A DNA stretch of 64,000 nucleotides from assembly GCA_905160935.1 (NCBI GenBank), contig CAJHZI010000533.1, positions 1,764,001 through 1,828,000 of the forward strand. The letters are read 5' to 3'. Made by a program: the position numbers and the translations under genes. The notes under the pieces are model-generated. The model did no database searches. It was not told where the DNA came from and saw nothing but the letters and a program-made list of their open reading frames with translations. The number at the start of each line of letters is the position of its first letter. Position 1 is the stretch's first letter. Below, in pieces: positions 56,694-64,000 of this stretch. This DNA comes from Enchytraeus crypticus. Its lineage: Eukaryota > Annelida > Clitellata > Enchytraeida > Enchytraeidae.

Positions 56694-57445
56694 CTGGGGC
56701 AAAAAAAAAATCCCTTAGCGAAATCTCAATAACTTTAAGAAAACTCAAAATTTCTCTACGAAATTTACGGACCTTCTATAGGAGCAATTTCTGCGTATAT
56801 CTAGCAAAAATTTGATGAAAATCTATTGAACAGGAAAAATATTACAGCTTTTCTACGAAAAGAGTGCAAAATCAGTTTTAACAAGGCTTTCTTTACCAAA
56901 AGTCTTAATAACTTGGACAAAACTCAAAATAGTTTTACAAAATTTTCGGGGATTCCAGAGGAGGAATTTCTACACATATCCTGCAAATTTGGTGAAAATA
57001 TATTCAGAAGTGACAAAAATACAGCTTTTCTTCAAAAGAAAATTTAAAATCAATTTTAACAAGGCTTTTTTAAACAAAAGTACCGGACATTTGCTTCAAA
57101 ATTTAGGAATAATTTTAACATAAGAACGAATTTTAGGCATCTTATATTGGAGTAGCTAGCAATGTAGTGCAGCTCTCCACCACTTAATTAAACGGCCTTT
57201 TCATGGTCGTTATTTTCTTTAAAAGGACCGACTGACATTTCAAAAAGTTTTGTTAAAATTGATCTTAGCACTTTTCTCGTAGAAATGCTGTAATTTCGTA
57301 ACTAATGAAAATATTTTCATCAAATTTGCAGGATATACGCAGAAATTCATCCCCTAGAAGCTCCAAAAATTTTGTAGAGATATTTTGAGTTTTCTTAAAG
57401 TTATTGAGATTTCGCTAGGGGATTATTATTTTTTGCCCCAGTCTG
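56690..57445. mobile_element. Long-TIR MITE with one duplicated arm
   Basis: Ends CAGACTGGGGCAAAAAA and its inverse. The arms match over about 220 bp. The flanks are TA on both sides (56688-56689, 57446-57447). The left arm's inner block (from ctcaataactttaag to ttttaacaaggctttctt) occurs a second time in direct order at about 56900-57075, so the element has two left-type blocks and one right-type block. No transposase. The two short ORFs (56567-56815 and 56826-57047) are not genes. Confidence 0.82.
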
Positions 57446-57474
57446 TATGTATATATATATATACATGTATATAT

Positions 57475-57530
<56 letters not shown>
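57446..57530. repeat. (TA)n with (CA)n interruption
   Basis: TA-rich tract at the right edge of the MITE. Confidence 0.95.
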
Positions 57531-57532
<2 letters not shown>

Positions 57533-58663
57533 AACTAATTAAACACTACAAATTTAACTACTTAATTGTATAATATAGGTCTACTTACTCGCACAGGCTC
57601 CGTTGGATAATATTCTATAGTCGTTACGCCGGGTTTCTTCGAAGTTGTTCAAAGTTGTGATCTACCGTATTTCTATAAACTTTTCTTAAAATTTAGAGTT
57701 TCGAATTGACAAATCATTCGTTCGTTGCGTATCGTTCGTTGTTAGATAAGTTAACCCTGGTATTTTAATTTTTGAAATATTTTCAGAAGTAAAGAATGAC
57801 TTAATCTTCATGCCGTATTCGCTTCTATCTTGTATAATGCTGACATGGTCACATTTTAACATTATAACTGTATTTAGTCTTTGATAAAGTTGTGAATGAC
57901 TATTTGAAAGTATATTTAGTCTATGGGCTATTTAGAATTGTTAACTTAGTTTTTCCTGGAGACAATGCCACCTAACAAGCCTAGGTTAAACGTACACTGG
58001 TATACCAAATATCTGCAACGGGTTCCGTTACCCGCTAGTTGACATTTATAAAACAATTAACACCCGCTTTTCAATTGGTACAAGTAAGTAGGATTGTAAA
58101 GAGTTATTGGAATGAATTCGAATACATTTTATAAAGATTTAGTAAAAAGCTTGAAATTAAAAAATCGCCTACGTTTAAACCATGCGTGGGTGATTTAACG
58201 AGGAGATAATTCAAACACTTGAGCTGCGCAAACACCACTTTAATTACAAAAAATAGTTTGCTGCGGTCGCGCTTGTTTCAACTTTCTTTTAAAACATTGC
58301 ATTTTAATCGAGGTGCAGTCCGTCACTGTAATCATGTGAGGTTTTAATGCGATGGTGTAGGCGTTAGCTGTCGACTTTATTTAGTGCATCTAGCCTGACC
58401 TTCCACGTAGAAATCTTTGTAGAAATCTCTGTGCAATTTCTTGTAGAAATTCCACCTAGAAATCTATTAAGATTTCCATATAGCTGTTACTGTCAGCCGG
58501 ATTGGAAAATACTTAAGAAATTTCTTGCACTGTCTTCCTAATGAAAGCCTAATTAAGTGTAAATTGATTAGGGTCTTATAAAAGTTGCGTGGGCTTTAAT
58601 TCTGTGCCCTGCATTCAAGATTTATATTTATTTTTAATGTGGGTTTAACGTCAAGATCTCAAG
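57531..58663. other. No gene seen
   Basis: AT-rich DNA. A local cluster of agaaatctttgtagaaatc-like units lies near 58405-58475. Nothing coding. Confidence 0.4.
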
Positions 58664-58835
58664 TTTGAAAGGCTTCTCTTCAATACGTCAGGTGTAATTT
58701 AGTGTCCTGAATGGTAAATGTCCGAGCTATAACTCTCTGATCAGCTCTATCCTGAATTGATCCCAGGACCTTAGGAACGGCTAATTGAAACTTCATGCCG
58801 TTATCTAACGCGATTAACACTGAGTCACCATGATG
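58664..58835 (-). mobile_element. SINE family D copy, reversed
   Basis: gaaaggcttctcttcaatac, ggtaaatgtccgagctataa, tgatcagctctatcctg, cttcatgccgttatctaacg and ctgagtcaccatgatgg match 36752-36925 in reverse. Confidence 0.68.
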
Positions 58836-59583
58836 GTCCTGTATTCAAGATTGCCTCATGCTGGATATTATAAAATCTTCGATTCCAAGGCAAGAGGTTT
58901 ATCAAAACAGAAGAAATTAATAAATAACCTTACACATAACTATATTGCTTGAGCTTATTTATCTTAGCTGACTTGTAACAGTAGCCATAAGTATCGTTAC
59001 ATGTATGCTTTGGTATGCCTCGGAGAAGCTTCTATCGGCTTCGACAGTTGGCAGCCACCGAGAAGCTTCTATTTGTAGTTTATTTAAATTTAGATTTATG
59101 CTTAGGCCTAATCTTTTTAAATTTAATTTTTAATGCTAACTTATCGAAGGCATGTTCGTCGAATGGTCGATGACAATATCTAGTAATTATTATGCTATAA
59201 TATACGTTTGTTTTAACTCAGCGTCAATTCCTAAGAAACAGTAGAAGTGTGTTTGATTTGTTAAATAGATCTCATGTTAGGAAAGGCCTAGAATTAAGGG
59301 AATTAACTCGCTTAGAGGTGAATGTCCTGTGGATAGATATTCCTTGATTTATATATTGCTGGAATTGTGGTTTATTAGAAAATACAAGTAAAGATACTAA
59401 GACGTCAGACGGTCATAGGGAAAGTTATTTTCTGGACCGTACGTCGATGAAATTAGTTTTGTGAAGACCCATAAGTCAAGAATAAGAACGCTGAAGTTAA
59501 GATTTGGTTGGGTGTTTCAAAGCTTAGGGAGTTGAATATGTACACATATTTATACATATGTAGGCCTATTGAGTAAGTATAAT
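58836..59583. other. No gene seen
   Basis: Includes a duplicated gagaagcttctat near 59021 and 59058. Otherwise AT-rich with nothing recognised. Confidence 0.4.
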
Positions 59584-59629
<46 letters not shown>

Positions 59630-59687
59630 TGTTTCTAAGAAATACACTAAGATATATATATATATATATAATATAAATATATCTAAG

Positions 59688-59718
<31 letters not shown>
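59584..59718. repeat. (TA)n microsatellites
   Basis: Two or three TA tracts separated by short unique bridges. Confidence 0.95.
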
Positions 59719-59719
<1 letters not shown>

Positions 59720-59780
59720 GACGTCCCTGACATATCCTTGTATGACGAAACGGACGTTAAACCTTTATTATATTATATTA
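59719..59780 (+). mobile_element. Retroposon 3' tail
   Basis: gacgtccctgacatatcctt, gacgaaacggacgttaaacc, then TTATTATATT. Matches 49556-49640. It starts directly at the edge of a (TA)n tract. Confidence 0.62.
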
Positions 59781-59808
59781 TATATACAGTATATATATAA
59801 ATATCTAT

Positions 59809-59880
<72 letters not shown>
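59781..59880. repeat. (TA)n microsatellite
   Basis: TA-rich tract following the retroposon tail. Confidence 0.95.
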
Positions 59881-59882
<2 letters not shown>

Positions 59883-60594
59883 CGAAACTCTCATAAAGAT
59901 CAACTCTATCGGCAGAAATTTTGCTATTATTAAATAAAGACCAATGGGCTAGCTATATTTTCCACAGAATTTTTTATCTTTAGAAGTGAACATATTGAAG
60001 CGGAAAATTCCCAGGATCTGAATCCAGGTTCTGCTTGACTGTTTTAATTGAGACAGCCGGGAGGAATGCAGGACTTTACTGGACTTGATTGCACTCCTTG
60101 ATTGGCTTTGAGGAGGTTTCGTTATGTATAGGTATTACTCGTAATTAGTCCGCATTCTGTACGTACGTATAGACCCTTGTCAACGTAAAAACTTTTACTA
60201 ATGACGGCAATAGAAACAAACGGGAAATGACAAATGACCATTCAATGCATATCTCATTTCACTCGTTGATTTGTTTAACCTTTCAAATGATTTAGTGATG
60301 ATTATAATCAATTTGCTCTTTATAGTCGCCCACATCAATCAAATCTGATAGCTAGAATAATTCATAACGCTAATTCTTATTATTAGTAGGTTTACTACAT
60401 TTAAAATGATGAATTCACTAAATTAAATATTGAAGCGATGAATTTTTAAACTTAGCTCTTAGAATATTTCTTATTCTGTAGTTGCGGAGTATTGCTTTAT
60501 TTGTTTAACTCTACCGTTCTTGATAAAGAACAAAATCTAGGACAGACAAAATTTTAATTTAAGCATAAATATCGATCACTCAGGTCTAGAAAAA
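59881..60594. other. No gene seen
   Basis: AT-rich, no coding or repeat signature. Confidence 0.4.
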
Positions 60595-60780
60595 ATCATC
60601 ATCGTCAACGCTAGAATCCCAATTTATCTAGGGTCGGAGTACGAATTGACATTTGTCAATTCGTTTGAATTTTCTTTAAATTTCTGGAGCCCATAAACCC
60701 TCACTAACTGACTGCATGCCCTTTTTGATGTTGGTTGGATCTGAGTGCATTGCCGCCTTTTGCGACAAGTGCAGTCCATA
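60595..60780 (-). mobile_element. SINE family C copy, reversed
   Basis: agaatcccaatttatctagg, gtcggagtacgaattgac, ttctggagcccataaaccc, atgccctttttgatgttggt. Confidence 0.7.
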
Positions 60781-60926
60781 GTTGTATTTGTTAAATTTTT
60801 CCAAGAGGATCTGTTGGAGGGGGTCTTTTTGGGTGGAGGGTCGAATAATTGCTAGGGGTCATCGGGAATTTTTCATAGGAGGGACTATAAAACTGGAAGG
60901 AAGTTATAAATCTTCAGCAGGGGAGG

Positions 60927-60958
60927 GACCAAACTTTACACATCTGTAAAGTTTGGTC
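60927..60958. repeat. Perfect 14-bp hairpin, 4-base loop
   Basis: gaccaaactttaca, loop catc, tgtaaagtttggtc. It lies in a G-rich stretch (60800-60930) on one side and C-rich on the other, so it may be the centre of a diverged larger inverted repeat. Confidence 0.85.
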
Positions 60959-61527
60959 GAACGCTGCCAGCCCCTCAGCAAAATAATACAACCCTGGTGC
61001 CGTACCCTATTGGTCTGTTCTTCAACAACACGGACAAAATACGGGTAGATTTAGAAAATGATAAATAAAATTTGTAAATTCTCTCACTCAATCTAATTTG
61101 CAAAGATTACCCTAATAAATACTTCACCCAAATCACTTGCAGAAATACTTCACCTAAGTCACATACAGATTCATGCCTAAATATTATTTTATATTATTTA
61201 TAGAAGTATTCGCTGATAAACGGAATTACTATTTACATGTAATTCGATTACATATTTCCTTGTATCAGTTTTCTAAATATAGAGACGTATACCTACATGT
61301 AGTGTCTAAAGCTTCAACAACTATTTTATTTTATAAGACGATTTAATGTTATTTGAGGAATATGGACGTTCCCTTAATGAATTTCTGAGAAAATGTAAAC
61401 TAAAAATCGTCATTGATTTGTCATGTAACTCCAATTTAATCACATTGCTATAAATAAAATGTTAAATATTTGAGAAAATGCAATGATCATCTACGATGTG
61501 ATCGATCTATCACCTTTTATACTTCAT

Positions 61528-61682
61528 CATCTTCTTTTGAATCCCAATTTAGCTAGTGTCGGGATGGATAAGAATAGACCTCTTTTCCGTTCGTTTTAGA
61601 AAGTTTTGTAGCAATATCAGGAGCCTAGACACTCACCAACCGAATACCCTTTCTGACGTTGGTTTGGTTTTTTATCACCTTT
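61528..61682 (-). mobile_element. SINE family C copy, reversed
   Basis: ttgaatcccaatttagctag, gtcgggatggataagaatag, gtagcaatatcaggagccta, ccctttctgacgttggtt. Confidence 0.7.
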
Positions 61683-62107
61683 TATTCCACGTGTTTGAAT
61701 AGTTAATATTATTTATGATTAGTGGCAGAGATTTGTCGGAGTGGCTTCAAAGTTCGTCAAACTTGCGGAAAATTCTTGAAATTCTGAAAAGTCGAAGTTC
61801 TCAATTCCGCAGCTCTTAGTGTGTGGATGGGATAGTAAATTCAGCTGCACAGAAATTATAATATGAGATTAGTGATAGTTTTTCATGAAAGTCACTCTAA
61901 ATTTAAACAAATTCAGGAATAGAATCAAGTAAAATCGCTGGAATTAAAGATGTCATCCACCCACAACTGTGTCTCAGGAATTTCTCGAACCACACGGAAT
62001 GTTGCAACTCTATAGCATACATCAATTCTCTATCAGTCTATATCGCAATGTCAAATCTGAAATCTCTATAATAAATCGCATGTAACTTAATCTGATGTAA
62101 AATATAT
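61683..62107. other. No gene seen
   Basis: Nothing recognised. Confidence 0.4.
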
Positions 62108-62345
62108 CTCTCTCTAGTGTACTGCCAAGCGGCAGGTCCAAGCTACATTTCGCTACTGACATACTGCCTTACACGATCCATAAAGAGCACTAATCGATTG
62201 AAGAGTTAATCCTTTTACAAATGGCTATGTTTTATCCACACCTTGATATAGTCTATAGCTTGGGAATAATATGGCTTCTGAGGTGGTTTCCCGTTGCCTT
62301 CCTCAGTTCCATAGTAAAGTAACTGTCATTTAATCCAGGGGAAAC
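62108..62345 (-). mobile_element. SINE-like repeat family B, reversed
   Basis: Tail side first: tctctctctagtgtactgcc, aagcggcaggtccaagc, ttgaagagttaatcctttta, atagcttgggaataatatgg, gaggtggtttcccgttgcc, cttcctcagtt. One of the cleanest reversed copies. Confidence 0.75.
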
Positions 62346-63004
62346 ATTTTATTATGAGGTGGGTCCCCTCAACCGTAGTGGTATATACGTAACATATTCT
62401 GTTGTCATAGATTTTTCGGTAAAAACCGTAGTGTTTCTTTTGTCACCTTCTTTCTTTGTTTACTGCGGTGGTCAGCTCGATAGGGTACTTCAGTGCCCTC
62501 TCTGATGGCCGTAGTGAGCAAATTTTATTTTCTGTTTGATTCTATATGTTGATTCACACTTTGATCTGTCTGCTTTCACAATTGTTTGTCGGTGTTTCAA
62601 ACACGCGGCAGCTTGTTGGAGGTATCCCTATTCTACAGTGGTCCCAACCACACACGGGCTCAACACGGAGTGGTAAAATATATGAAATATATAGAATTAA
62701 AATAAGTTTTGGTGTTTTACTTCCCCTTCTATTTCGTCACTCCATTCGTCACTTTTTGAACACAGAGTAGCTAGGCTCTTCAAACATCCTTCTCCAATGA
62801 TCCCGAGCCATAATACTTCTCAACTGACTAGTAACATAATTTATAGCTTTGTGACTAAATATTGCAATGAGATGAGGATGGTATACCAGTTGGACTAATT
62901 TTGATCAATGTTTGTTTTTGCAGTATTTGATTTTGATTTAAACTTTTTCATTGATTTTTTAAGTGTATAAGACACGATTTACCAATTTGAACTCTTATCT
63001 TCCA
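62346..63004. other. No gene seen
   Basis: A 74-codon frame at 62546-62770 has no recognised domain. Confidence 0.4.
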
Positions 63005-63300
63005 CTAATTTAGTGGCCATATGATTTATTGCAACATAATGAATAGATCATATGATATATCGCAACATAATGGGTAGATCATATGACTTATTACGTTATG
63101 TCATATGATCTATTCATTATGTAATATTGTCAGCGAATTTTGTTATGATATATCGTACAGTACATGTAGGATCTACGCACTATAACATTTTGCGTATATC
63201 ATATGATATATATTACGATAAATCATGTAATCTACGCATTATGTTATAGTGCGTAGATCATGCATGTACTTTATGATATATCGTAACAAAATTTGCCTGC
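63005..63300. repeat. Compound palindromic region
   Basis: Left part: taatgaatagatcatatgat (near 63040) pairs with atgtcatatgatctattcat (near 63094-63113), and a second copy of the left motif lies between. Right part: ttttgttatgatatatcgta, gtacatgta and gatctacgcactataacat (63138-63190) recur inverted at about 63238-63294. Repeated catatg boxes run through both. Confidence 0.8.
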
Positions 63301-64000
63301 AATAGGACATGCATCTAATATAATGTGTTCAGTCTGTCCGTCAGAAGTAACTCTGAGCGTCATAATGTCATATTTATAACTCCTTAACCCTTTCAACTCT
63401 GCCATTATATTCTGAATGAGCTCTTAACTTATTAGTTAAGCTTATTACAGCACTGCAATTTGTTCACTATCAATTGAAATTCACGTGCTAAGTATATATT
63501 GATTTTTGTAGCAAATAAATTTTATAGCGCTAAATACAACACTCTCCTTTGTCGACTCAAAGCCTAACTTTTGGCTATTAGGCCCCTATGCATTTACATT
63601 TTTTCGCAACGACATGTTTTTCAGTCCTAAATATTAACGTTAAATGGGCGTTTTTGTTATTTATTAATAGCGTATTACCAATTCTATTAAATTTAAGCAG
63701 TGTAAGCCGGAGTATAGCACTATTGACAACCTTTAGGCCTATATTGACAGAAAACTTGTTGGCTTATGTCAAGTCATAGGGCTTATGCTACGTTAGTAAA
63801 ACGTCGCTTTAGGATCGAGATGTTAGAGTTCAAATCCAGTTTCAATTAAAATTGAACATTTACCCTAGATGTATGCATTTTTGCACACTGGTACATATTA
63901 GTCATAACATTATACGCAACCTATATGGCGAATCAAAACGTAATGTACATATACAGAGTACAATTGAAATTTCGAGTCATTTCGAGTCATTTCAATTTTT
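63301..64000. other. No gene seen
   Basis: AT-rich. A gagttcaaatccag at about 63829 resembles a B box but has no A box beside it. Confidence 0.4.

Overview
The window is AT-rich animal nuclear DNA. It has spliced genes with GT..AG introns, developmental transcription-factor exons, several tRNA-derived SINE families, non-LTR retrotransposon fragments, cut-and-paste transposons with 2-bp or 8-bp target duplications, and many (TA)n, (GA)n and (CT)n microsatellites. A probable ladybird/Lbx homeobox first exon points to a bilaterian. Repeat content and intron style suggest an invertebrate, but I cannot name the species. Nothing looks bacterial: there are no operons, CRISPR arrays or rRNA, and no convincing intact tRNA gene.

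Layout. 0-21 kb: gene-poor and repeat-rich, with minisatellites, a LINE reverse-transcriptase fragment (1565-2970), seven copies of one tRNA-derived SINE (called SINE-A here), and two related modules that each pair a minisatellite with a hairpin-bearing unit (5.9-6.4 kb and 8.8-9.0 kb). 21-23 kb: a minus-strand coding exon (21849-22404) that looks like Lbx exon 1. It ends at a good splice donor, but no homeodomain exon was found to its left. 23-38 kb: gene desert with SINE families A-D, a 12-bp minisatellite with higher-order periodicity, a SINE nested in a SINE, and a hAT-type MITE with a perfect 8-bp target duplication. 39-46 kb: a complete six-exon plus-strand gene model for an 805-residue protein with ten C2H2 zinc fingers and a long acidic Ser/Asn/Asp-rich tail; its last 3' splice site lies in a threefold tandem duplication. 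47-51 kb: LINE and SINE remnants, a small unrecognised ORF pair, and a GC-rich 20-bp minisatellite. 51.5-57.5 kb: a cluster of DNA transposons abutting (TA)n tracts, namely a long-TIR element with a broken RNase-H-like transposase, a hAT-type element nested inside it, a deleted mariner/Tc1 element with unusually long TIRs, and a MITE whose TIR block is duplicated on one side. 57.5-64 kb: non-coding, with more SINEs and a strongly palindromic region near 63.0-63.3 kb.

The two host genes have no visible functional link beyond both being transcription-regulator types. The rest is mostly a record of mobile-element activity. The SINE-A 3' end resembles the 3' ends of LINE fragments in the same window, which suggests a SINE/LINE mobilisation partnership.
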